DNA from: CAZWSX01 sp964636985
Lineage (GTDB): Bacteria; Planctomycetota; Planctomycetia; Pirellulales; Pirellulaceae
Length of the DNA stretch: 64,000 nt
NCBI GenBank assembly: GCA_964636985.1
Contig: CAZWSX010000025.1
Location: 1-64,000, forward strand
Direction of reading: 5' to 3'
The notes under the pieces were generated by a model. It saw only the letters and a list, made by a program, of their open reading frames with translations, had not been told where the DNA came from and searched no databases. The translations under genes were made by a program, and so were the position numbers. Positions 8,288 to 17,259 of the stretch are shown here, one piece after another (within the stretch, counting starts at the first letter, position 1; each line of letters starts with the position of its first letter).

Positions 8288-8328
8288 CCGCCTCGACGAA
8301 GTGACGCACGTCGACCGAGGCGGTTTTT
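8288..8328 (+). terminator. Intrinsic terminator
   Basis: CCGCCTCG (8288-8295) pairs with CGAGGCGG (8316-8323) and is followed by five T. It closes the replication-relaxation transcript before the ATPase gene at 8398. Confidence 0.65.
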
Positions 8329-8397
8329 CATGGATCAGCCGCCAATTCAATTCCGCCGGGTATTCGAACTTACCCGGCGCGGCGGTAGGCTGCCGCC

Positions 8398-10629
8398 ATG
8401 CTGACCGCCATCGCGGCACCGGCGGATAACGAACGTGGCCCGAGGTACATGGAACGGGCGCTGGCGGCGATCCACGAAGCGCGCCTGCGCCGCGCGCCGA
8501 TCACGCTCCTGTACGGGAGCGCCGCCGGGCAGATTGGACTGTTCGTGCGCTGTGCGACCGCCCAGCGCACGCTGGTACTCGATCCGATCACCGCCAACTA
8601 TCCGCACTGTCTGCAAACGTCCGTCGCCGAGGAGCCGCTCCCGGAAGGGACCGTGGTGCTTGCACAGAACGTCGTGCTCGTCCCGGAACTCTATCCGATC
8701 CTGCGGCACGCCCAGTTCGAGGATACGCTCAACCGCAACTTCGCCGATCCGGTGAGCGTCCTACTGCGGGCCATTCGTCCCGCCGCCGGGATCGTGGCGG
8801 CGGTGGAGATCCGCATCGTTCCGGCTTCGCACCGCCGGACGCACGCGGCCGTGAAGGCGCTGCGCCGCCTGGAGCGGCAGTTCTTTCGTCGCAACCATCG
8901 GTTGGCGGCGTTCTACGCGCGGCACAGCTTGCGCGGGCCGCTGAAGGGATTGGCCTGGCTGCTGGGGCGGTACGCGCTCCGCAGCGAGTCGCCGGGGCAC
9001 ACGCTGCTCGAAACCACCACCAGCCGGATGCACGAGCGCGAGGAGGATTTGCAGGCCGCCGCCGACAAGATCGGGGGCCATCTTTTCGAGACGCAACTCC
9101 GACTGGTCGTCCAGGCTCCGGCCGCATTGCGAGCCGAAGCGCTGGAGCGGCTGCGGAGCATGGCGGCGGCGCTGGGGGCGCTCACGAAGTCCCGCCTCGC
9201 GCGGTTCAAGACGGAGAGCGTCCGCGAGGGGGCGCGCGGCCGCTATGGTTCGGCGTTTCTCTTGTCGCATGAGGAACTCGCGACCCTCTGGCATCCGCCG
9301 ACGGCGACCGCCGCCGCCGAGAAGATGCCGGGGAGCGATCTCCGCGAACTGGAGGGACCGCCATTGTTCCACTCGGAAGAAGCAGCGGGGAGCGTGGTCC
9401 TCGGCAAGATGCGGTTTCGCGACGACGCGCGGCGGGTGACGCTCGGGCGCGAGGACCGCCGGCGGCACCTCTATGTCTGCGGGAAGACCGGCATGGGGAA
9501 GACGACGCTGCTGATGAACATGATCGCCAGCGATCTGGCCGCCGGGGAAGGGCTGTGCCTCGTCGATCCGCACGGCGACCTGGCCGAGGCGATGCTGGCC
9601 CAGGTTCCACGGCAGCGGACGAACGACGTGATCGTCTTCGACGCGGCCGACCGGTCGCTGGCGATTCCCTTCAATCCGCTCGCCTGCAGCGACCCGGCCC
9701 GGATCGACCAGGTGACCTCCGGAGTCGTGAGCGCCTTTCGCAAATTGAATTCGTCCTGGGGGCCGCGGCTGGAAGACACGCTCCGCAACGCGGTGTTCGC
9801 CGTGGTGGAGCAAGGGGGCAACTTGCTGTCGGTGATGCGGCTTCTCAGCGAGCCGGCCTACCGCGAGCAGATGGTGGTGCGGATTCGCGACGAAGTCGTG
9901 CGCGCGTTCTGGCTCCATGAGTTCGCCGGTTGGTCCGACCACTACCGCACCGAAGCCGTGGCCGCGATCCAGAACAAGCTCCGCCCCTTCGTGACCAGCA
10001 CCAACATCAGGGCGATCGTGACCCATGCGTCGCCGTCGCTCGACCTGCGGCGGATCATGGACGAGGGGCGGATTTTGATCATCAACCTGTCGAAAGGCCG
10101 GCTCGGCGAAGACAACAGCACGCTCCTGGGGGCGTTCCTGGTCACCAGCCTGCAGCAGGCGGCAATGACGCGGGCCGACCTCCCCGAGGACCGGCGACGC
10201 GACTTCTCGCTCTACGTTGACGAGTTCCAGAATTTCACGACCGGTTCGTTCGCCGCGGTCCTCTCCGAGGCCCGCAAGTTCCGGCTCGGCCTGATCGTCG
10301 CGCACCAGTACCTGACGCAGCTCGACCAGGAAACCGCCGACGCGGTCTGGGGCAACGTCGGCTCCCTCGTGGCGTTCCAGGTGGGGAGCGACGACGCCGA
10401 GGTGCTGGCGCGGCAACTCGGGAAGTACGAAGGACAGATCCTGCCGCAGCATCTGTCCGGCCTGCCGAAGTACACCGCGTACGCGCGGCTCCTGATCGAG
10501 GGGATGCCGAGTCATCCCTTCTCCCTGCAGACGCTGCCCCCACCGGTTCCGCTCGATCCGGAGCGCGCCGAGATCGTCCGCCGCGTCGTGCGGCGGCGAT
10601 TCTCCCCGCGAGTCGCGGTGGCGGCTTGA
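8398..10629 (+). CDS. VirD4/TraD-like DNA-transfer ATPase, copy 1
   Basis: This 743-residue protein has a poorly conserved N-terminal region of about 330 residues and a C-terminal RecA-like motor. Walker A is CGKTGMGKTTLL (about residues 360-371). Walker B is LCLVDPHGD (about 386-394). The TraG/TraM-recognition segment SLYVDEFQNFTTGSF lies near 604, followed by a conserved sensor RKFRLGLIVAHQYLTQL. Such ATPases move DNA as coupling proteins in conjugation. There is no N-terminal transmembrane pair, unlike classical VirD4. The ATG at 8398 follows a terminator, so the gene has its own promoter. Confidence 0.8.
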   Translation: MLTAIAAPADNERGPRYMERALAAIHEARLRRAPITLLYGSAAGQIGLFVRCATAQRTLVLDPITANYPHCLQTSVAEEPLPEGTVVLAQNVVLVPELYPILRHAQFEDTLNRNFADPVSVLLRAIRPAAGIVAAVEIRIVPASHRRTHAAVKALRRLERQFFRRNHRLAAFYARHSLRGPLKGLAWLLGRYALRSESPGHTLLETTTSRMHEREEDLQAAADKIGGHLFETQLRLVVQAPAALRAEALERLRSMAAALGALTKSRLARFKTESVREGARGRYGSAFLLSHEELATLWHPPTATAAAEKMPGSDLRELEGPPLFHSEEAAGSVVLGKMRFRDDARRVTLGREDRRRHLYVCGKTGMGKTTLLMNMIASDLAAGEGLCLVDPHGDLAEAMLAQVPRQRTNDVIVFDAADRSLAIPFNPLACSDPARIDQVTSGVVSAFRKLNSSWGPRLEDTLRNAVFAVVEQGGNLLSVMRLLSEPAYREQMVVRIRDEVVRAFWLHEFAGWSDHYRTEAVAAIQNKLRPFVTSTNIRAIVTHASPSLDLRRIMDEGRILIINLSKGRLGEDNSTLLGAFLVTSLQQAAMTRADLPEDRRRDFSLYVDEFQNFTTGSFAAVLSEARKFRLGLIVAHQYLTQLDQETADAVWGNVGSLVAFQVGSDDAEVLARQLGKYEGQILPQHLSGLPKYTAYARLLIEGMPSHPFSLQTLPPPVPLDPERAEIVRRVVRRRFSPRVAVAA

Positions 10630-10778
10630 TCGGAAACACTCCATTCGTTTGGCGAGGCCTCGCGGGTATGAGTACATGCGCTGGCGCAGCCAGCTGTCGC
10701 CCATGGATTGTGCTGTTTCCCCTCGATGCCCGTCGGCATATTGCTGCTCGCTACAGCCGCACGCTACGCAAAACAGGC

Positions 10779-10829
10779 ATAGTATTACTATTTGACTTAT
10801 TAAAGAAGTATATGATAACATCGTATCAT
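10779..10829 (+). promoter_or_regulatory. AT-rich promoter of the SLH-protein operon, possibly leaderless
   Basis: An unusually AT-rich patch contains the palindrome ATAGTATTACTAT (about 10780-10792), TTGACT (10792-10797), and TAACAT (10816-10821) at 18-bp spacing; TATGAT at 10811 is an alternative -10. ATGATA/TATCAT arms (10812-10829) flank the start. Transcription from TAACAT would begin at about 10828, the A of the ATG, and no ribosome site is seen. Confidence 0.5.
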
Positions 10830-12498
10830 GCCACTGATCTCTTTCCGCTCGCATGCACCGGTCCTTCTGCTGGCCGCGTTTCTAATACTCTCCTCATTAG
10901 GAGTCCCCAGTCAGGGAAAGGCGCAGGGCTTTAGCGACCTTAGTACCGCTCATCCCTACTACAAGGGAATTGAAGCAATACAGGCGAAGAACATCATACG
11001 CGGTAATCCTGACGGCACCGTCCGTCCGGACGCTCAAGTAAGTCGCGCAGAACTCCTGACGCTCATTCTCCGCGCAACGCAGACAGAACCCGTTGGCTGT
11101 GAGTCGCAGCCATTCTCGGATGTTTCGCTCGATCAGTGGTTTGCGGCGGTCGTTTGTACGGCAAGGGAAGAGGGATTGGTGGGTGGGTATCCTGACGGCA
11201 CCTTCCAGCCTTCACAGAACGTAACGTTTGTGGAGGCGGCGAAAATCGCCGTGCAAGCGCTTGTTCCCTCCTCAGACGTCGAAGCGGCGCGAGCCACGCT
11301 CTATGACAACAAGGTGAACTGGTATGACGTGTTTTTAGTGCTCCTCAGTAAGCGCCACTCCATTCCCCCGACGATCTATTCGCAGTCACAGCCGCTCACG
11401 CGCGGCGAAATCGCACAGATGTTGTATCTCCTCTTGGAAGGGACCGGGGCTGACGCGTCGATGACCTACGCAGAATTTGCGGATCGCCTCTATCTCGATC
11501 TGGGTGGGGGTTACAAGCGGTATACGGAGGGAATCTGGTACGACATCGGCGGCTGGATCGACGGTGAGGACGCCGCGACCTTTGAGGTGCTGGGCCCAGG
11601 GGTTGCACGGGACAAGTACCGCACGTACATGGCCCGGACGGGACTTATCGGAGGCGACCCCAAGACCAATACGTGTTCGCAAGGCTGGTGCTGGGATGCG
11701 AGCCAGGTGTACGCGCAAGGCGAGAGCATTCCGGGGGCCGACCCCAAGACCTTCCGCGTCATTGACAAGATTTACGCAAAAGACGCGAAGCATGTGTATA
11801 GCGTCCGCAAGGAAGTGCCCAATCATCTGGTTGCCGGTGCTGATCCAGAGACTTTTGCAATAGTCGACAACCGTTATCAGCGTGACGCGCAACGCGCGTT
11901 CTTCGAGGGCGCTCTGATTCCTGACTCCCATGGTCCGTCCTTTCAAGTGCTTTGGGAAACAGGCCTTGATCGCAACCATGTCTACAATGACGCGGACATT
12001 CTGGAGGGTGCTGATCCCAGCACCTTCAAATTCACTCGCAGTTTGTACGCTTGGGACGCCAGTTCCGTCTATTATCAGAACCCAGACACGTTTCATTACG
12101 AACGCATACCCAATGGCGATGCGGCTTCATTTGAACTCTTTCCCGATTATGTGTTCCTCGATGAAGAGGGTTCACCCTACGCAAGTCCCGAAGATGCGCA
12201 CGCCGCTGGCGCCACGACGGTGACACTCAAAAGCAACTTTGGCCTCGCGCGTGATCGGGCGCGCGTCTATTTTCACGGAAAAGAGGTTTTGCAGGCGGAC
12301 CCCGCCAGTTTCCATCGCCTGCACTGCGGGTTTTACCGCGACAATGGCCATGTCTGGTATGACACGGTGGATGGAAGCAGTCACGTGATCCTCAAGATGA
12401 TCGACGGAGCGGATGTCCACACCTTTGCGGGGGACCCTCAAACCTGCAAGGCCGGTGACGCAAAGCGGGAGTATCCGTACGGAGACCTGGCCGACTAA
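10828..12498 (+). CDS. Secreted SLH-domain protein with DKNYY-type repeats (CPR-like)
   Basis: This 556-residue protein opens with a signal peptide (residues 1-33, ending near SQGKAQG). At least two S-layer-homology domains follow (FSDLSTAHPYYKGIEAIQAK with IIRGNPDGTVRPD; FSDVSLDQWFAAVVCTAREE with LVGGYPDGTFQP), plus a degenerate third. Residues about 250-540 hold repeated units such as YAKDAKHVY, GADPKTF, AWDASSVYY and RDRARVYFHGKEV, as in the DKNYY family. I know this architecture mainly from Candidate Phyla Radiation bacteria, not planctomycetes. It would be displayed on the cell surface. Codon use is less GC-rich than the flanking genes, suggesting transfer. Confidence 0.75.
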   Translation: MPLISFRSHAPVLLLAAFLILSSLGVPSQGKAQGFSDLSTAHPYYKGIEAIQAKNIIRGNPDGTVRPDAQVSRAELLTLILRATQTEPVGCESQPFSDVSLDQWFAAVVCTAREEGLVGGYPDGTFQPSQNVTFVEAAKIAVQALVPSSDVEAARATLYDNKVNWYDVFLVLLSKRHSIPPTIYSQSQPLTRGEIAQMLYLLLEGTGADASMTYAEFADRLYLDLGGGYKRYTEGIWYDIGGWIDGEDAATFEVLGPGVARDKYRTYMARTGLIGGDPKTNTCSQGWCWDASQVYAQGESIPGADPKTFRVIDKIYAKDAKHVYSVRKEVPNHLVAGADPETFAIVDNRYQRDAQRAFFEGALIPDSHGPSFQVLWETGLDRNHVYNDADILEGADPSTFKFTRSLYAWDASSVYYQNPDTFHYERIPNGDAASFELFPDYVFLDEEGSPYASPEDAHAAGATTVTLKSNFGLARDRARVYFHGKEVLQADPASFHRLHCGFYRDNGHVWYDTVDGSSHVILKMIDGADVHTFAGDPQTCKAGDAKREYPYGDLAD

Positions 12499-12538
12499 TG
12501 CCTTCATCGCGTCTTTACCACTTTCTTTCGTTCCCGCT

Positions 12539-15079
12539 ATGAAATCCATCCACATCGGTCTCTCACTCGCGACGATTCTGCCTCTCCTGGCATCCGTGAG
12601 TCCTGCCTCCGCGACGTTCACGGACGTAGCGCCCTCGCATCCCTATTACCAAGCGATCCTGTACTTGCAACAGAAGGGGACTGTAGGTGGCTATCCCGAT
12701 GGCACATTTCGAGCCAACGACACCATTAACCGGGCAGAACTTGCCAAGGTCCTCGTCGCCGCACAGTATCCTCAAGGTGAGATCAACGACTGTCAGGGTC
12801 ACATTCGCTCGCTCTTCACGGATACACCGCAAAAGGCGTGGTACACGCCCTATATTTGTACTGCCTTCCGCAACAACATCGTCAGCGGTTACCCCGACGT
12901 GAGCTTCCGTCCCGCCAATGCTATTTCGTATGCGGAAGCCGCCAAGATGATCAAGGAGACATTTGATGTGGCAGGGCCGCCGGAAGGCAGCCAGTGCACT
13001 TCGGCGTACAGTAAATGGTTTGAAACTAGCGGAAGACCGGATGACGACGCCAATCCGCACTGGTGGCAGAAGTTCGTCTGCGCGTTGCAAGCCGTCAATG
13101 CGATGCCACCCTCGTATGAAAAGCCAGAGCAACTCGTCACGCGCGCAGAAATTGCGGAAATGATGTACCGCATACAAGTCCGCAAGTTGTTCTCCGATAG
13201 CACGGACTCTTCTGATGCCAGCAATTCTTCATCGTCCTCCACTTCTTCAGCAAGCAGCAGAAACTCTAGTAACGCGTCTTCCATCGCCTCCTCCACGAGC
13301 TCCAGCTCATCGACGCAACCGGGAACGCAATCCTCGAGTGCGTCGAGTTCCACGTCCTCCCAAAGCTCTGCCTCATCGGCGCAGCCGGCAAGTCAGCAGT
13401 CATCCAGCTCATCGAGTTCCACCTCGCTTGCGGCGAACGTATCAGGAGCGACCGATCTCGCCTTTGACCTCAAAGGACCTGCGACCATTCCCGAGACAGG
13501 GCCACTGCTTAGTTACACCGCTACCGTCACCAATAGCGGTTCTCTCACGACGCTCGCTCCCGTGACGGTTCGCTTTCCCAAAGTGAGTAAACTGACGTAT
13601 GAAGCCACGCTCTCCGATGCTGGATGCGTCTTGCAAACGAATGGCGACGTCCTCTGCACCTACGGCACAATGGGACCCGGCAAGAGCTTAACTGTCGTCC
13701 TCAAATACACAGCTGGAATCCTGTGCGGGGAGTCGGCAACGCTCAGCGGAAATCTCAATTCCTCGGAGCAGCAGGATCCGTACGTCACGAACGACGCAGA
13801 TTCTGTCACAACCTCTTCGGGATGCCCTGCCTACCGTGGCAACGTCTATGTGACGAAGGACAGCGTGCAGGATCCTTCCCATCAATTGCTCGGCGGAACA
13901 ATCGCCGATCCGATTCTGCAAGTACAGCTACGCGCTGAAGACCAAGCGGTGCAGATCGACCAGCTGCAGTTTACGGCGGAGAGTGCAAATGGCTCCACGC
14001 CTTCCAACAACGCCGCGCGTTCAGTTGTTCGGTTGGAGGTCTACCGTGCGGGCGATACGACACTCCTTGGCAGCGCCACCCTCGGAGGCTGCGAGGCCCA
14101 GCCGGTTCCCGCCAACACGTTCTGCGTGAAGCTGCCCGCGGGGAAACTCGTGATCGGCGCCGGCCAAACGGCCGTTCTCGCGGTACGCCCGCGCATGAAA
14201 ACTGATGCCGATGGCGCCATGAGTGGTGATCGTTTCCGCCTGACCGTGCGCGCTGATTCCGCTGCCGTGCAAGCCACGGACGTGAATACGGGCAATGCCC
14301 TCAGAACGAATGACGGCGACCAAATGGAGGACGGCGAAGTATTCATCGGAACCTCAACGGCAGGAGCAAACGCGAAGCTGGCCGGTGAAAACGAGACCGT
14401 CGTTCTCTCGAAGATCATCTCCGTGCAAAACAACAGCCCAGAAGGCGATAACGCAACGCTTCCCAGTGGAATCACGGCCATCGGTCAATTCCGCTTCTCT
14501 GCTGCCGCCAACGGCAATACGAAGAATGGCCTGAACAAGCCGCAGATCACCGACCTGATCTTCACCGTGCGGACACAGAACGTCACATTGGACGCCGCGG
14601 CATTTCAGCTCTACAACGTCCTCGACGGCAGCATGAAGACGCCCTGTTCTGCGTTCCAAACCTACGGAGCGCCGATTTCGGGCAATGCGTCGGGGATCTT
14701 CTATGTGACTTGCAAGGCGATTGATGCCAGCAGCGTCAGTTCCAAGATTGATTCCAACGGTATCCTGGACTTGGCCCTTCAAGGCAATATTCTCAATGCG
14801 GGAGACATCACGAGTGGTACGCTGCAAGTTTCCATTGAGTCGTTCAGCAATGCGAACCTCTCGCTCATCAAGAATGCCAATGGGACGATCAACTCGGCCG
14901 GCAGTCACATCAGTTGGAACGACACTGATGTGGACAGCGTAGGACCCTTCTCTTGGGTCGATGTGACGGATCAGGAAGTGAAGTCCACGCTCTATGGGAA
15001 ATATACGCCAGTGCGTTGGGAACCTGCCTTCATTCGCACGCCCATGGCCTTCTTGCGGGGTGCGTTCGTGTCGCGATAG
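12539..15079 (+). CDS. Large secreted SLH-domain protein with Ser-rich linker and beta-sandwich domains (CPR-like)
   Basis: This 846-residue protein has a signal peptide (MKSIHIGLSLATILP...ASA). Three SLH domains span about residues 26-215 (FTDVAPSHPYYQAILYLQQ, GTVGGYPDGTFRAN, NIVSGYPDVSFRP). A Ser-dominated linker follows at about 220-300. A DUF11-like beta domain follows (LSYTATVTNSGSLTTLAP), then further beta-rich domains to the C-terminus. The Ser-linker and SLH plan resembles surface proteins of Peregrinibacteria-like CPR genomes. It lies 40 bp after the first SLH gene, so they form one operon. The start is the ATG at 12539; a 14-codon frame overlaps both neighbours (see findings). Confidence 0.75.
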   Translation: MKSIHIGLSLATILPLLASVSPASATFTDVAPSHPYYQAILYLQQKGTVGGYPDGTFRANDTINRAELAKVLVAAQYPQGEINDCQGHIRSLFTDTPQKAWYTPYICTAFRNNIVSGYPDVSFRPANAISYAEAAKMIKETFDVAGPPEGSQCTSAYSKWFETSGRPDDDANPHWWQKFVCALQAVNAMPPSYEKPEQLVTRAEIAEMMYRIQVRKLFSDSTDSSDASNSSSSSTSSASSRNSSNASSIASSTSSSSSTQPGTQSSSASSSTSSQSSASSAQPASQQSSSSSSSTSLAANVSGATDLAFDLKGPATIPETGPLLSYTATVTNSGSLTTLAPVTVRFPKVSKLTYEATLSDAGCVLQTNGDVLCTYGTMGPGKSLTVVLKYTAGILCGESATLSGNLNSSEQQDPYVTNDADSVTTSSGCPAYRGNVYVTKDSVQDPSHQLLGGTIADPILQVQLRAEDQAVQIDQLQFTAESANGSTPSNNAARSVVRLEVYRAGDTTLLGSATLGGCEAQPVPANTFCVKLPAGKLVIGAGQTAVLAVRPRMKTDADGAMSGDRFRLTVRADSAAVQATDVNTGNALRTNDGDQMEDGEVFIGTSTAGANAKLAGENETVVLSKIISVQNNSPEGDNATLPSGITAIGQFRFSAAANGNTKNGLNKPQITDLIFTVRTQNVTLDAAAFQLYNVLDGSMKTPCSAFQTYGAPISGNASGIFYVTCKAIDASSVSSKIDSNGILDLALQGNILNAGDITSGTLQVSIESFSNANLSLIKNANGTINSAGSHISWNDTDVDSVGPFSWVDVTDQEVKSTLYGKYTPVRWEPAFIRTPMAFLRGAFVSR

Positions 15080-15212
15080 TCTCCAGTAACGCGCTCGACG
15101 CGTCTTTGCCCTGCCAAAGTGCCTGTGTGTTCCATCGCCGCCGCCCACGCGTGGGCGCTCCGCGATCGAGACGGCTGGCCCTGCACTGCCGCCTCTGGCA
15201 TCGTGTCGGCAC

Positions 15213-15767
15213 ATGGCGAAGAAGCTCGCACCGAGCACCGCTCCCGCGCCCGACCCACTCGTGGACGCGGTGGAATGCCTCACCGCCGAACTCTCTCTGC
15301 TGCGACAGGTGATCGATGAAGTCCGCGAAGACTTCTCTTGGCTGACCCGCAACGGTTTGCCGGTGCAGCCGATCGAGCATGTGCATGTGAAGCAGATGGC
15401 GCTCGACCCGTGTGCAGCCGACTGGGGCGAACGTCTGGAGATCGAACGCTCCACATTTCAGCCGCGGGGATCCCTCTCACCGCTCGACTCAACGACGCTC
15501 GATGACATTGCCGAGGACCTCAAGCAGTCGTTTCAAGCGGTGGCGGAGGGACAACTCGAAGTGATTCTCACCGCGCTCGACGGCGTGCGGGGAGAGATCC
15601 TCACGGCGCTGAAACGCCGCCGAAGTGAACGGGTGGGGGAGACGTTCGTCGTCACAGAAACATTCTCGTCCTCACCGCCGCCAGCCTCGTCAGCAGAACC
15701 TTCCTCGTCCGCTTCGTCGCCCGCCGACGAACCCGCTCCGCAGCGTCCTCCCGGCCGCTTGTTCTAA
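15213..15767 (+). CDS. Hypothetical protein with helical core and low-complexity tail
   Basis: The 184-residue protein has an N-terminal coiled-coil-like region (VDAVECLTAELSLLRQVIDE), a second helical part (LDDIAEDLKQSFQAVAEGQL) and a Ser/Pro-rich tail from about residue 150. I do not recognise a family. It is 18 bp upstream of the methylase-like gene, so both are probably co-transcribed. It appears to belong to the element backbone rather than to the SLH cargo, judged from its GC-rich codons. The ATG at 15213 is the first good start. Confidence 0.6.
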   Translation: MAKKLAPSTAPAPDPLVDAVECLTAELSLLRQVIDEVREDFSWLTRNGLPVQPIEHVHVKQMALDPCAADWGERLEIERSTFQPRGSLSPLDSTTLDDIAEDLKQSFQAVAEGQLEVILTALDGVRGEILTALKRRRSERVGETFVVTETFSSSPPPASSAEPSSSASSPADEPAPQRPPGRLF

Positions 15768-15785
15768 TTCCTTCCCCCGTCGCGC

Positions 15786-16565
15786 TTGCCCAAGGAACAA
15801 TTCCTCTATCCGGAAACTAGGCCCGTCTTCGATTTGCTCGAAGAGACCGCCCGCCGCAGCGGCGTCAGCCGCGCGCAGGCGTTCGAGGATTTCCTCCACA
15901 TGAGCGTCTGCGCGCTGTCCGGCGGCCAGATGGAGGAGCAGTACCTGGCGACCGTGAAGAAGCACGCGAAAGGCAAACCAGGAAAGCGCGGTTGCGATTC
16001 CATTTCGCATGCGTTCGGAGCACTCGTGAACGTGATGGAAGAGACCCGCAAGGACATTCTGGGCGATCTCTTCCAGGGTGGCATTACCTACGGTGAAGCC
16101 GGGCAGTTTCTCTCGCCGGAGCCAATCTGTCAGATGATGGCGTCGATGACCGTGGGTGACGTGTCCGAAGAAGAGGGGAGTCCCCGGAAGTCCGTCTGCG
16201 ATCCGTGCTGCGGATCGGGACGCATGCTGCTGGCCGTCGCCGATTTGAAGCCGCACTGGGAATTCGTCGGGCAGGACGTGGACCTCCGGTGCGTCCGCAT
16301 GACCGCGCTCAATCTCGCGCTCCGCAATTTGTACGGCTACGTCGTGTGGGGCAATTCACTCGGCTTGGAGAAACGCCTCGTGTACCGCACCGGCTTCAAC
16401 TTGCAAGGCGTCATCCGCGAGTTGCCGCTGAGCGATTGTCCCGCGCCGGTCCGGCAGGCGGTCGCCGAAGCGCCCAGGGACGTTCCGCCGATCGACGGCG
16501 GTTCGGCCTCGGCCCTTGCGCCTGACAAACTCCCGTCCCCCGAAAAGCAATTGCGACTCTTTTGA
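15786..16565 (+). CDS. N-6 DNA methylase-like protein lacking a recognisable NPPY motif
   Basis: This 259-residue protein has a helical N-terminus (TRRSGVSRAQAFEDFLHMSV) and the AdoMet-binding half of a HsdM-type methylase. It shows GEAGQFLSPEPICQMM, motif I DPCCGSGRMLL and the acidic loop VGQDVDLRCVRMTALNLALR. After VVWGNSL, where NPPF/NPPY is expected, the sequence runs into GFNLQGVIRELPLSD with no catalytic tetrapeptide. It may bind AdoMet or DNA without methylating, or have an atypical active site. TTG at 15786 is the start of the frame. It follows the 15213 gene by 18 bp. Confidence 0.7.
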   Translation: MPKEQFLYPETRPVFDLLEETARRSGVSRAQAFEDFLHMSVCALSGGQMEEQYLATVKKHAKGKPGKRGCDSISHAFGALVNVMEETRKDILGDLFQGGITYGEAGQFLSPEPICQMMASMTVGDVSEEEGSPRKSVCDPCCGSGRMLLAVADLKPHWEFVGQDVDLRCVRMTALNLALRNLYGYVVWGNSLGLEKRLVYRTGFNLQGVIRELPLSDCPAPVRQAVAEAPRDVPPIDGGSASALAPDKLPSPEKQLRLF

Positions 16566-16673
16566 GCGCTTTGCGCCAGCCCGGATCTCTGTGGCAGTCT
16601 CGCCAGGCACAGCCGACGTTCGGTTGTGCTTTGCCTGAGCGAACCGCTCATTGGACCACAGGGAGACTTTGCA

Positions 16674-16868
16674 ATGCTTGTCGAGTTATGTGACGGACAG
16701 TGCCGCAGCTGCGGCGGACAATTGGAAATAGTGGCCGCCGACGACGCCACGATGGATGTCGTCTGCACGGAGTGCAGCGACGGATACCCCGTCGAGACGG
16801 ATGCCTTCAACGACGGCGGCATCAAGTACTGGCCGCGGGTCATGGTGACCCAGGAGGAGGGCGAGTGA
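16674..16868 (+). CDS. Small zinc-ribbon protein
   Basis: This 64-residue protein carries CRSCGG near residue 10 and CTECSDG near residue 34, a two-knuckle zinc ribbon, followed by an acidic tail. The start ATG at 16674 has GGGAGAC eight bases upstream. Its stop shares a base with the next start (TGATG at 16866-16870), so the two are translationally coupled. Function unknown; such ribbons are frequent in planctomycete mobile elements. Confidence 0.65.
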   Translation: MLVELCDGQCRSCGGQLEIVAADDATMDVVCTECSDGYPVETDAFNDGGIKYWPRVMVTQEEGE

Positions 16869-17104
16869 TGGACCCCGATGCTGCCCTCCGTGAACTGTTT
16901 GAAGCCGTCGAAGCCGGAGACGAGGATCGCGTGGCGGAATTGTCCGCAGCCCTCGATGACTGGCTGTCGCGCGGCGGATTCCCACCCGTGGCGCTCGGTC
17001 GTCGTGAGTTGGGGACCGTGTGGCACGTGGCGGTCACCAAGGCGGCGATCCGCCTGGCGAAAGCCCACGTGCGGATCGTCGCGGCGCGTGCAGGTGGAGC
17101 CTAA
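16868..17104 (+). CDS. Small helical hypothetical protein
   Basis: This 78-residue protein is mostly alpha-helical (DPDAALRELFEAVEAGDEDR, ELSAALDDWLSRGGFPP). It starts within the TGATG overlap with the zinc-ribbon gene and is followed by an intrinsic terminator at 17199-17226. I do not recognise the family. Coupling to the ribbon protein suggests that they act together. Confidence 0.6.
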   Translation: MDPDAALRELFEAVEAGDEDRVAELSAALDDWLSRGGFPPVALGRRELGTVWHVAVTKAAIRLAKAHVRIVAARAGGA

Positions 17105-17198
17105 GGCTCCGCTGGTGCGGTTCTGGCGGCGCGGCCGCGCGGACACGGTCCCGCGTGGGCCCGACCTCCCTTGGCCATCAGTCAGTGCCGTTCAGGAG

Positions 17199-17226
17199 CC
17201 CGCATCCCCAGTGGATGCGGGCCTTT
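17199..17226 (+). terminator. Intrinsic terminator
   Basis: CCCGCATCC (17199-17207) pairs with GGATGCGGG (17213-17221), followed by CCTTTT. Confidence 0.7.
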
Positions 17227-17259
17227 TGCGGGCCGATTGGTGTTACCCATCAACCCGTC

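Noticed and set aside
7217..8419. Upstream extension of the primase frame to 798 residues
   Set aside because: The extra part is the shadow of the replication-relaxation gene on the other strand.
8761..10854. Long minus-strand open frame of 697 codons
   Set aside because: It lies opposite the VirD4-like ATPase and has a His/Arg/Gly-rich composition typical of an antisense frame in GC-rich DNA.
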